Source: Pectobacterium aroidearum (GTDB lineage: Bacteria > Pseudomonadota > Gammaproteobacteria > Enterobacterales > Enterobacteriaceae). Taken from it: a stretch of DNA of 64,000 nucleotides. The notes beneath the pieces are model-generated. The model worked only from the letters and a program-made list of their open reading frames with translations. It was not told where the DNA came from and made no database searches. This document shows, one piece after another, positions 53,502 through 61,592 of this stretch. Numbering within the stretch: position 1 is the stretch's first letter; the number at the start of each line of letters is the position of its first letter. Position numbers and translations under genes: made by a program. The stretch is from NCBI RefSeq assembly GCF_041228105.1, contig NZ_CP166097.1, positions 1,054,001 through 1,118,000 on the forward strand. The letters are read 5' to 3'.

Positions 53502-53584
53502 CGATACCTTACTGCCATGCGATATTCCAGCATGGGAATCTGACCTTCTACGTTGTTCCTCATCGTCAAGCGTACGAATGTAAT

Positions 53585-53602
53585 TTGGCATGCTCCTTGC
53601 TT
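53585..53602 (+). promoter_or_regulatory. Sigma-54 promoter for the hpx transporter operon
   Basis: TTGGCATGCTCCTTGCTT: -24 TGGCAT and -12 TTGCT, GG and GC exactly 10 bases apart. Close match to the consensus TGGCACG-N4-TTGCW. It is 78 bases upstream of the binding-protein gene and requires an activator such as NtrC. Confidence 0.82.
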
Positions 53603-53679
53603 AGTATCTGTAACGATAGTTTCAATATTTGTTTTTAAAGAATCTTTCGTTTCAATTACACTAACCGGGGGCAGAGACG

Positions 53680-54486
53680 ATGTTGATCAATAAACTGGGC
53701 ATCAAAAAAGGGTTACTGGCAGTGATGGGCGCGGCAATGTTACTGGTTCAGGCCGGTAGCGCGATGGCCGATCAGTTGCAGGATATCGAGAAGCGCGGTG
53801 TGCTGCGTGTCGCTGTGCCGCAGGATTTCCCACCGTTTGGATCGGTAGGGACGGATCTGCAACCGCAGGGGTATGACATCGATATCGCCCGCTATCTGGC
53901 AAAAGAGATGAAACTAAAGTTGCAGCTGGTTCCGGTAACCAGCGCCAACCGCGTGCCGTATCTGCAAACCAACAAAGTTGACCTGGTGATCTCCAGCCTG
54001 GGCAAAAACGCCGAGCGTGAAAAAGTGATCGATTTCAGCCGCGCTTATGCGCCGTTTTTCCTCGGGGTATTTGGGCCGAAAGACAGCACGCTGACATCGT
54101 CAGACGCGCTGGAAGGCAAGAGCATCGGCGTTACGCGCGGTGCGGTAGAAGACATGGTGCTGACGGATATCGCGCCGAAGGCCGCACAGATTAAGCGCTA
54201 CGAAGACAATAACACCACGCTGTCGGCGTATCTGTCCGGGCAGGTGGAATATGTTGCCACCGGTAACCTGGTTGTGGCGGCTATCGCCGAGCAGAACCCG
54301 ACGAAAGCACCGGTGGCGAAATTTATGCTGAAAGATTCGCCGTGCTACATCGGCCTGAAAAAGGATGAACCCGCGCTGAAAGCGAAAGTCGATGCCTTGA
54401 TTGAGCAGGCGCTGAAAGATGACACGCTTAATAGCCTGTCGGAAAAATGGCTGAAAGCGCCGTTACCGGCCAGCATCAAGGCTTAA
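53680..54486 (+). CDS. hpx-linked ABC transporter, solute-binding protein
   Basis: 268-aa SBP_bac_3 family protein with a signal peptide cut after SAMA. Ligand-site segments PQDFPPFGSVGTDLQPQGYDIDI, VDLVISSLGKNAERE and DFSRAYAPFFLG. The operon (transporter, aminotransferase, allantoate hydrolase) suggests it binds allantoin, allantoate or a related ureide. In Klebsiella the homologous genes are hpxFGHI. First gene after the sigma-54 promoter. Confidence 0.82.
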   Translation: MLINKLGIKKGLLAVMGAAMLLVQAGSAMADQLQDIEKRGVLRVAVPQDFPPFGSVGTDLQPQGYDIDIARYLAKEMKLKLQLVPVTSANRVPYLQTNKVDLVISSLGKNAEREKVIDFSRAYAPFFLGVFGPKDSTLTSSDALEGKSIGVTRGAVEDMVLTDIAPKAAQIKRYEDNNTTLSAYLSGQVEYVATGNLVVAAIAEQNPTKAPVAKFMLKDSPCYIGLKKDEPALKAKVDALIEQALKDDTLNSLSEKWLKAPLPASIKA

Positions 54487-54498
54487 TGGGAGCACGCC

Positions 54499-55164
54499 AT
54501 GACCTATCAGCTTAATTTTTCCGCGCTGTTGCCGTTCTGGCCTGAGCTGCTGGCGGGGTTGTGGGTCACCATTGAGCTGACGGTAATGGCCACTCTCGGC
54601 GGTATTGCCATCGGTATCTGTGGGGCGGCCTTGCGCAGCGGCAAGCCCACTCTGCTGAGTCGGCTGTGGGGAATCTACGTCGAGCTGATCCGCAATACGC
54701 CGTTTGTGGTTCAGCTGTTCTTCATCGTTTTCGGTTTGCCGAGTCTGGGCTGGAAACTCACCGCTGGGCAGGCCGCGCTGTTGGCGATGCTGATTAACCT
54801 GGGAGCGTACAGTACCGAGATCATCCGCGCGGGGATTCAGGTGACGCCGAAAGGCCAGTGGGAAGCCGCCCGTGTGCTGGGGCTGACGCGTATGCAGACC
54901 TTTTTGCGTGTGATTCTGCCGCCCGCACTCCAGCGGATTTATCCGGCGCTGGTTAGCCAGTGCATCATCGTCATGCTGGGGTCGTCGGTGGTGTCGCAGG
55001 TGTCTTATGAAGAACTGACCTTTGCCGCCAACCTGATTCAGTCCCGTACGTTTCTGAGTTTTGAGGTGTATCTGGCGACCACGCTGTGTTATCTGGCGCT
55101 GTCTGTCCTGATGCGGCAACTCTTACTGTTGGCAGGGCGGCGTTTTTTTAGGAGTCAGCCATGA
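54499..55164 (+). CDS. hpx-linked ABC transporter, permease 1
   Basis: 221-aa HisMQ-type permease. EAA loop GQWEAARVLGLTRMQTFLRV near residue 120. About five hydrophobic helices. It overlaps permease 2 by four bases, and the two presumably form a heterodimer. Confidence 0.85.
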   Translation: MTYQLNFSALLPFWPELLAGLWVTIELTVMATLGGIAIGICGAALRSGKPTLLSRLWGIYVELIRNTPFVVQLFFIVFGLPSLGWKLTAGQAALLAMLINLGAYSTEIIRAGIQVTPKGQWEAARVLGLTRMQTFLRVILPPALQRIYPALVSQCIIVMLGSSVVSQVSYEELTFAANLIQSRTFLSFEVYLATTLCYLALSVLMRQLLLLAGRRFFRSQP

Positions 55165-55817
55165 TGGCATTTACCGACTGGGATATTGTGCGCAACCTGC
55201 TGCTGGCGGCACGCTGGACGCTGCTGTTGTCGCTGACGGCCTTCATTGGCGGCGCGCTGGTGACGTTTCCACTGATGCTGCTGCGGTTGACCAAACGCAA
55301 ATGGCCGACACGTTTTGTCCATCTGTATTCCGAGCTGTTTCAGGGGACGCCGCTGCTGATGCAGCTGTTTCTCGCGTTTTTCGGGCTGGCGCTGTTCGGC
55401 ATCGATGTGAGCCCGTGGACGGCGGCGGCACTGGCGCTGACGCTGTTTACCAGCGCTTTTCTGGTGGATATCTGGTGCGGCAGCGTGGAAGCCTTGCCGA
55501 AAGGGCAGTGGGAAGCCTCACGCTGTCTCGGTCTGGATTTCGGCCAGACGCTCTATCGGGTCATTGCGCCACAGGCGATGCGTATCGCCATCGCGCCCAC
55601 GGTGGGGTTTTCCGTCCAGGTCATTAAAGGCACCGCGCTGGCGTCAATCATCGGATTTGTCGAGCTGACTAAAGCGGGAACCATGCTGAATAACGTGACC
55701 TATCAGCCGTTTAAAGTGTTCGGATTGGTGGCGCTGGGCTACTTCCTGATGTGCTATCCGCTCTCTTACTACAGCCGCTATCTGGAGAAGAAATTCAATG
55801 CCGCTCATCACCATTAA
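55161..55817 (+). CDS. hpx-linked ABC transporter, permease 2
   Basis: 218-aa HisMQ-type permease, EAA loop GQWEASRCLGLDFGQTLYRV. Related to, but clearly distinct from, permease 1. Its last 20 bases overlap the ATPase gene, indicating translational coupling. Confidence 0.85.
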   Translation: MMAFTDWDIVRNLLLAARWTLLLSLTAFIGGALVTFPLMLLRLTKRKWPTRFVHLYSELFQGTPLLMQLFLAFFGLALFGIDVSPWTAAALALTLFTSAFLVDIWCGSVEALPKGQWEASRCLGLDFGQTLYRVIAPQAMRIAIAPTVGFSVQVIKGTALASIIGFVELTKAGTMLNNVTYQPFKVFGLVALGYFLMCYPLSYYSRYLEKKFNAAHHH

Positions 55818-56541
55818 TCAGGTTCAAAAATATTACGGCCAGAACCATGTCCTGAAAGGGGTGGATCTGGATATTGAAATGGGCGAAGTCATTTCGATCA
55901 TCGGGCGCAGCGGCTCCGGTAAGAGCACGCTCCTGCGCTGCATGAACGGTCTGGAAGGCTATCAGGACGGCAGCATCAAGCTGGGCGGAATGACGGTCAC
56001 CGACCGGGATTCGCAGGCGCGGGAAATCAGCCGCTCGGTCGGAATGGTGTTCCAGAATTTCAATCTGTTCCCGCATATGACGGCGCTGGAAAACGTGATG
56101 CTGGCACCGCGCCGCGTACTGGGTAAAAGCGCGGCGGAATGCCGTGAACTGGGCGAGCAGATGCTTAATAAGGTCGGACTGGGTGAACGCCTTCACTACT
56201 ATCCTGCCAACCTGTCGGGCGGCCAGCAGCAGCGCGTCGCGATTGCCCGCGCGCTGGCGATGAACCCGAAAGTCCTGTTATGCGATGAAATTACCTCGGC
56301 GCTCGATCCTGAATTGGTCGGCGAAGTGCTGAAAGTACTGGAGCAGCTTGCCGCAGAAGGGATGACGCTGATTCTGGTGACGCATGAAATGAATTTTGCC
56401 CGTGAAGTGGGTGACCGCGTGGTGTTTATGCATCAGGGCACCGTCTGGGAGCAGGGCGACAGCAAAACGCTGTTCGCTAACCCGCAGACCCGTGAATTAA
56501 AACAGTTTATTGCCTCGGTTCGGGGACTATCGGAAGCGTAA
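55798..56541 (+). CDS. hpx-linked ABC transporter, ATP-binding protein
   Basis: 247-aa GlnQ-type ATPase. Walker A GRSGSGKST, signature [15 protein letters not shown], and Walker B VLLCDEITSALDPE, in which the usual DEP is DEI. Switch His in VTHEM. Fourth gene of the transporter; 50 bases separate it from the aminotransferase. Confidence 0.88.
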   Translation: MPLITINQVQKYYGQNHVLKGVDLDIEMGEVISIIGRSGSGKSTLLRCMNGLEGYQDGSIKLGGMTVTDRDSQAREISRSVGMVFQNFNLFPHMTALENVMLAPRRVLGKSAAECRELGEQMLNKVGLGERLHYYPANLSGGQQQRVAIARALAMNPKVLLCDEITSALDPELVGEVLKVLEQLAAEGMTLILVTHEMNFAREVGDRVVFMHQGTVWEQGDSKTLFANPQTRELKQFIASVRGLSEA

Positions 56542-56591
56542 TGACGCTTGCCGAATGTGTAAGTCGAAACAAAAGTTTGGAGCATATAACC

Positions 56592-57836
56592 ATGAGCAGC
56601 GAACTGTACGCGCAAATTAATCCACCTCATCGCTTACTGATGGGGCCGGGGCCGATCAACGCCGATCCGCGCGTATTACGGGCGATGGCCAGCCAATTGG
56701 TTGGACAGTATGACCCTGCGATGACGAACTACATGAATCAGGTCATGGCGCTTTATCGTCAGCTTTTCCGCACCGAAAATCGCTGGACGATGCTGGTGGA
56801 TGGCACCTCGCGCGCGGGGATCGAAGCGATTCTGCTGTCATCAATCCGGCCTGGCGATAAGGTGCTGGTGCCGGTATTTGGTCGTTTTGGTCATCTGCTC
56901 TGTGAGATTGCCCGTCGCTGCCGCGCTGAGGTTCATACCATCGATGTGCCGTGGGGTGAGGTGTTCTCGCCTGACCAAATCGAAGACGCGATCAAGGCGG
57001 TACGTCCACGCCTGCTGCTGACAGTGCAGGGCGACACCTCGACCACCATGCTGCAGCCGCTGGAAGAGCTAGGCGAGATTTGCCGCCGTCATGGCGTACT
57101 GTTTTATACCGATGCGACGGCGTCTTTTGGCGGTAACCCGCTGGAAACGGATAAATGGGGACTGGATGCCGTCTCGGCTGGATTACAGAAGTGTCTCGGC
57201 GGGCCGTCTGGCAGCTCACCGATCACGCTCAGCCCGCAGATGGAAGCGGTGATCCGCCGTCGTAAATGCGTAGAACAGGGGATCCGAACGGACGCGCATC
57301 AGGATGGCGATGACGAGATGATCTATTCCAACTATTTCGATCTGGGCATGGTAATGGATTACTGGGGGCCGGAGCGTCTGAACCACCATACGGAGGCGAC
57401 GAGCATGCTGTTTGCCGCCCGCGAGTGTGCGCGGACGATCCTCGAAGAGGGGCTGGAACGCAGTATTGCCCGCCATGCGCTGCATGGTAATGCGCTGGTG
57501 GCGGGGATTCAGGGAATGGGGTTGGAAACCTTTGGTTCGTTGCCCCACAAAATGAATAACGTACTGGGCGTGGTGATTCCTGACGGTGTGCGCGGTGAAC
57601 AGGTGCGTAAGCTATTGCTGGAAGATTTTGCTATTGAGATCGGCACCTCGTTTGGCCCACTTCAGGGCAAGATCTGGCGCATCGGCACGATGGGCTACAA
57701 CGCACGTAAAGACTGCGTGATGCAAACGCTGACGGCGCTGGAGGCTGTATTAAATCGGCTGGGTTTCCGCACGGTGCAGGGTGAAGCGTTGCAGGCTGCC
57801 TGGAGTTGTTACGCGACGGACGAGGGACGTGCATGA
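56592..57836 (+). CDS. hpxJ: (S)-Ureidoglycine-glyoxylate aminotransferase HpxJ
   Basis: PLP-dependent class V aminotransferase that turns ureidoglycine plus glyoxylate into oxalurate plus glycine. The ATG at 56592 follows GGAG and gives 414 aa; a frame reaching 56541 is rejected. PLP lysine in SAGLQKCLGGPSG (about 200), with LLMGPGPINADPRVL at the N-terminus. Its product, oxalurate, is the substrate for hpxWXYZ on the opposite strand. The stop overlaps the hpxK start. Confidence 0.88.
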   Translation: MSSELYAQINPPHRLLMGPGPINADPRVLRAMASQLVGQYDPAMTNYMNQVMALYRQLFRTENRWTMLVDGTSRAGIEAILLSSIRPGDKVLVPVFGRFGHLLCEIARRCRAEVHTIDVPWGEVFSPDQIEDAIKAVRPRLLLTVQGDTSTTMLQPLEELGEICRRHGVLFYTDATASFGGNPLETDKWGLDAVSAGLQKCLGGPSGSSPITLSPQMEAVIRRRKCVEQGIRTDAHQDGDDEMIYSNYFDLGMVMDYWGPERLNHHTEATSMLFAARECARTILEEGLERSIARHALHGNALVAGIQGMGLETFGSLPHKMNNVLGVVIPDGVRGEQVRKLLLEDFAIEIGTSFGPLQGKIWRIGTMGYNARKDCVMQTLTALEAVLNRLGFRTVQGEALQAAWSCYATDEGRA

Positions 57837-59086
57837 GTGAAATGTTGATGTCGCCCGCTGCGGCACGCGTTGCCTCTGAGCAGATTATGTCGCGTTGCGA
57901 TGCGCTGGCAGAAATCAGCGAAACGCCCGGCCAGTTGACCCGCGTTTATCTGTCGCTGGAGCACCTGCGCGCCAATGCACGGGTGGGAGAATGGATGCGC
58001 GAAGCGGGGATGAGTGTCTGGCAGGATAGCGTTGGCAACATTTGCGGTCGCTACGAAGGATTAACGCCGGATGCACCAGCGCTGCTGCTCGGTTCGCATC
58101 TGGATACGGTACGCAATGCCGGACGCTATGACGGGATGCTAGGCGTCTTGACGGCGATTGAAGTGGTGCGCGCATTTCATCAACAGGGGACTCGTCTGCC
58201 CGTGGCGCTGGAAATTATCGGCTTCGGCGATGAGGAGGGGACACGCTTTGGTATTACGCTGCTCGGTAGTCGAGGGCTAACAGGCACCTGGCCGGAGAGC
58301 TGGCTGGAGTGTCAGGATGCCGAAGGCACCAGCGTGGCGCAGGCGTTGACCATTGCGGGGCTGGATCCGCTTGAGGTGGCGCTGGCCGCGCGTCCGGTCA
58401 GCGACATCGCCGCCTATCTGGAATTGCACATCGAGCAAGGACCGTGTCTGGAACAGCAGGATCTGGCGCTGGGGGTGGTCACGGCGATCAACGGTGCGCG
58501 GCGGCTCAACTGCACGTTCCTTGGGCTGGCGGGACATGCGGGCACCGTACCGATGACGCAACGGCAAGATGCGCTGGCGGCGGCGGCGGACTGGATGGCG
58601 CAGGCTGAGCGGGCTACGCGTGAAAGCGATCCCCATCTGGTCGCCACGTTTGGTACGTTGCAGTGTTTGCCGGGCGCGGCGAACGTCATTCCCGGTGAAG
58701 TGAAGATGACGCTGGATATTCGCGGGCCGGAGGATGCACCGCTGGATGCGCTGTTAGAGAAACTCCTGACGCTAGGGCAGGACATCGCGCACCAGCGCGG
58801 TTGCCAGTTTAGTGCCGAGGAATATTACCGTATTGCTGCAACCCGCTGCGATCCCACCTTGCAGTCGATATTAAACGAGGCAGTGGTGCAGGTGCAGGGT
58901 AAAACGCTGCTGTTGCCGAGCGGCGCAGGGCATGATGCCATCGCTATCGCTGAACGCTGGCCAGTGGCGATGCTGTTTGTTCGCTGTCGTGGCGGTATCA
59001 GCCACCACCCTGATGAATCCGTGACCACCGCAGATGTGGCGCTGGCGCTACAGGCTTTTTATCAGGCGGTGTTTAAGGCAGCATAA
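57833..59086 (+). CDS. hpxK: Allantoate amidohydrolase HpxK
   Basis: M20-family metalloenzyme hydrolysing allantoate to ureidoglycine, CO2 and ammonia. The ATG at 57833 overlaps the hpxJ stop (ATGA) and gives 417 aa. Metal-binding residues occur in LLGSHLDTVRNAGRYDG, GFGDEEGTRFG, ELHIEQGPCLE and SGAGHDA. No signal peptide. Provides the substrate for HpxJ. Confidence 0.9.
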   Translation: MSEMLMSPAAARVASEQIMSRCDALAEISETPGQLTRVYLSLEHLRANARVGEWMREAGMSVWQDSVGNICGRYEGLTPDAPALLLGSHLDTVRNAGRYDGMLGVLTAIEVVRAFHQQGTRLPVALEIIGFGDEEGTRFGITLLGSRGLTGTWPESWLECQDAEGTSVAQALTIAGLDPLEVALAARPVSDIAAYLELHIEQGPCLEQQDLALGVVTAINGARRLNCTFLGLAGHAGTVPMTQRQDALAAAADWMAQAERATRESDPHLVATFGTLQCLPGAANVIPGEVKMTLDIRGPEDAPLDALLEKLLTLGQDIAHQRGCQFSAEEYYRIAATRCDPTLQSILNEAVVQVQGKTLLLPSGAGHDAIAIAERWPVAMLFVRCRGGISHHPDESVTTADVALALQAFYQAVFKAA

Positions 59087-59149
59087 TGGCGCCTCTATTT
59101 ATATAACAGTGACGAGAAATAATGATATAACAGAGCCTAATTATTTAGA

Positions 59150-59172
59150 GTGTCGAAATAATTATTTGACAC
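59150..59172. promoter_or_regulatory. 23-bp palindrome upstream of the GH3 gene
   Basis: GTGTC-G-AAATAATTATTT-G-ACAC is a near-perfect palindrome with arms GTGTC/GACAC and an AT core. It lies about 190 bases upstream of the GH3 start in an AT-rich gap (59087-59360) and could be the operator of a local sugar regulator. Confidence 0.55.
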
Positions 59173-59360
59173 ATATCTAAATTATGCTCACTCCACATTG
59201 AGTTCGTTTTTTTATCTGGCGTAGTCTCATCTCGGGTAAGGACATTCAGTTTAAAAATCTCGCGCATAAATAATGGATGTATTTAAAAAGAGTAATGTCG
59301 ACTCAGGTGGGCATTACTTTTATCGCGTGATGGATATTTACCTTGATGAGAGTAGCCATA

Positions 59361-61340
59361 ATGAGAAAAAACAGACTGCATTTTGTATTATCTTTAGCCG
59401 CACCATTATTTTCCTCTGTACCTTTATTTTTTTCTCCGATTGCTTCTGCAATATCACAAGCAGAATTAGGGTATCGCGATGTGCCAACCATTATGCTGGA
59501 TGGTCTGACATTTAAAGACCTGAACCGTGATGGAAAGGTCAATCCATATGAAGACTGGCGTTTATCTCCCGATCAACGAGCGAACGATCTGGTTACGCGT
59601 ATGACGCTGGCGGAAAAAGCGGGGTTGATGATGCATGGTTCCGCCCCGACGACGGGGAGTGTGATTGGCGCAGGGTCTGCTTATGATATTGATACGGCGA
59701 GAAAAATGATTGCTGAGCGGTCAATCAGCAGTTTTATCACTCGCCTGTCCGGTGACGATCCTACGCAAATGGCGGAGGAAAATAATAAATTACAGCAGAT
59801 TGCAGAAAATACGCGCCTAGGGATTCCTCTGACGATTAGCAGTGACCCGCGCAATGCGTTCCAGTATTTGGTTGGCGCATCCGTTTCCTCTGGAAAGTTT
59901 AGTAAATGGCCTGAAACGCTGGGGCTGGCCGCTATTGGTGATGAATCACTGACCCGGCAGTTTGCCGATATTGTGCGTCAGGAATATCGTGCAGTCGGGA
60001 TCACGGAGGCGCTATCACCGCAGGCCGATCTGGCAACGGAACCGCGTTGGTCAAGGAGTAGTGGAACGTTTGGTGAAGATGCGGAACTGACCAAGAAAAT
60101 GGTCAGGGGTTATATCGAAGGCATGCAAAATGGCAGAAATGGCCTGAATCCACAAAGTGTCATCAGTATCGTTAAACACTGGGTCGGATATGGCGCTGCG
60201 CAGGATGGGTGGGATAGCCACAATGTTTATGGCAAATATGCCATCTTCAAAAAGAACGATCTCCAGCAGCATATCGAGCCTTTTACCGGAGCATTTGAGG
60301 CGCGTGTCGCAGGCATTATGCCAACCTACTCCATTTTGAAAGACGCGACGTGGCAAGGAAAGCCGATTGAGCAAGTCGGCGCGGGCTTTAACCGTTTTCT
60401 ATTAACCGATTTGCTACGTGGGGTTTACGGATTTGATGGCGTCATTCTTAGCGACTGGCTTATCACCAATGATTGTAAAGATGACTGTGTTACGGGGGCT
60501 AAGCCGAATGAAAAGCCCGTACCGCGTGGCATGCCGTGGGGCGTTGAAAACCTGACGGTAGAACAGCGATTCATTAAAGCGGTAGAGGCGGGTGTCGATC
60601 AGTTTGGTGGTGTCACTAACTCTTCGGTACTGATTAGCGCGGTACAGCGTGGAAAACTGACTGAGTCGCGTCTGGATGTTTCTGTCAGGCGTTTACTGAA
60701 ACAGAAATTCCAGATTGGTTTGTTTGAACGTCCTTACGTTCATGCAGAACAGGCAAGCCTGGTGGTGGGTAAGGCAGAATGGCAGCAGCAGGCGGATGAG
60801 GCACAGAGACGCGCGTTGGTACTGCTGCAAAATAAAAATATCTTGCCATTGCGCGCGGGAAGCAAAGTCTGGCTGGATGGAATCGATAAGAGCGTTGCTC
60901 AAAAGGCTGGGCTGATCGTGGTAGAAACGCCAGAACTCGCCGATGTCGCTGTGGTTCGCAGCGTTGCACCGTATGAGCAACCACATAAAAATTTCTACTT
61001 TGGTGCCAAACACCACGAAGGTTCATTAGCCTATACCGAAAACAATCCAGAATACCAAACGATTGTCAGGGCCAGTGCCAGCGTACCGACAATCGTGACG
61101 GTGTATCTGGATCGTCCGGCTATTCTGACCAATATCGTGGATAAAGCCCAGGCTGTTATCGCCAACTTTGGGATCAGTGACGATGTGTTACTCAAGCAAC
61201 TTATGTCTGGAGAGGCATATACCGGGAAACTCCCATTTGAGTTACCGTCTTCCATGAAAGCGGTACTCAATCAGCAACCCGGTGTACCCTATGACAGTAA
61301 AAAACCGCTCTTTCCCTTTGGATTCGGTTTAACGAAATAA
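59361..61340 (+). CDS. Exported glycoside hydrolase family 3 (beta-glucosidase/xylosidase)
   Basis: 659 aa from the ATG at 59361; TTG at 59343 and ATG at 59346 are possible upstream starts. Signal peptide cut after IASA, so periplasmic or secreted. The GH3 N-terminal barrel carries the nucleophile Asp in GFDGVILSDW (about residue 371), followed by the GH3 C-terminal domain. A DLNRDGKVNPYED loop near residue 50 matches an EF-hand-like calcium site. Related to the Dickeya BgxA type; probably helps degrade plant oligosaccharides. Confidence 0.88.
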   Translation: MRKNRLHFVLSLAAPLFSSVPLFFSPIASAISQAELGYRDVPTIMLDGLTFKDLNRDGKVNPYEDWRLSPDQRANDLVTRMTLAEKAGLMMHGSAPTTGSVIGAGSAYDIDTARKMIAERSISSFITRLSGDDPTQMAEENNKLQQIAENTRLGIPLTISSDPRNAFQYLVGASVSSGKFSKWPETLGLAAIGDESLTRQFADIVRQEYRAVGITEALSPQADLATEPRWSRSSGTFGEDAELTKKMVRGYIEGMQNGRNGLNPQSVISIVKHWVGYGAAQDGWDSHNVYGKYAIFKKNDLQQHIEPFTGAFEARVAGIMPTYSILKDATWQGKPIEQVGAGFNRFLLTDLLRGVYGFDGVILSDWLITNDCKDDCVTGAKPNEKPVPRGMPWGVENLTVEQRFIKAVEAGVDQFGGVTNSSVLISAVQRGKLTESRLDVSVRRLLKQKFQIGLFERPYVHAEQASLVVGKAEWQQQADEAQRRALVLLQNKNILPLRAGSKVWLDGIDKSVAQKAGLIVVETPELADVAVVRSVAPYEQPHKNFYFGAKHHEGSLAYTENNPEYQTIVRASASVPTIVTVYLDRPAILTNIVDKAQAVIANFGISDDVLLKQLMSGEAYTGKLPFELPSSMKAVLNQQPGVPYDSKKPLFPFGFGLTK

Positions 61341-61363
61341 TCGTGGCTTAGTTAGCAATCTGG

Positions 61364-61400
61364 GGCCAGTGTGTTTATGTAAACTGGCCTTATTTATTTT
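61364..61400 (+). terminator. Terminator after the GH3 gene
   Basis: GGCCAGT pairs with ACTGGCC around a 12-base loop and is followed by TTATTTATTTT. Confidence 0.75.
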
Positions 61401-61592
61401 GCTTATATGTCTTGTTGCTATATGAAATAATGATTTGTTCTGTTTTTCATTGCGCGTTAACACCTTATTTTATCTATGCCATTTACTGTTATAGGGGAAA
61501 TGAAAAGGACTGTATATATTGATTCTCGGTAAGGCCTGCTTTACTCCGCTCGTATTATTCCACTACGTCAGAATAAACAATGAGGGAGCATG

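Larger units (their letters stand above)
53101..53679 (+). other. hpxU to hpx transporter control region
   Basis: 579 bases without a credible gene. It holds an NtrC-like enhancer just after hpxU, a 336-base segment flanked by 21-bp inverted repeats, and a sigma-54 promoter about 80 bases before the binding-protein gene. A 70-codon open frame at 53426-53638 crosses the inverted repeat and promoter and is discounted. Confidence 0.75.

Noticed and set aside
53426..53638. 70-codon open frame upstream of the hpx binding-protein gene
   Set aside because: It crosses the inverted-repeat element and the sigma-54 promoter, has no RBS and no recognisable domain.
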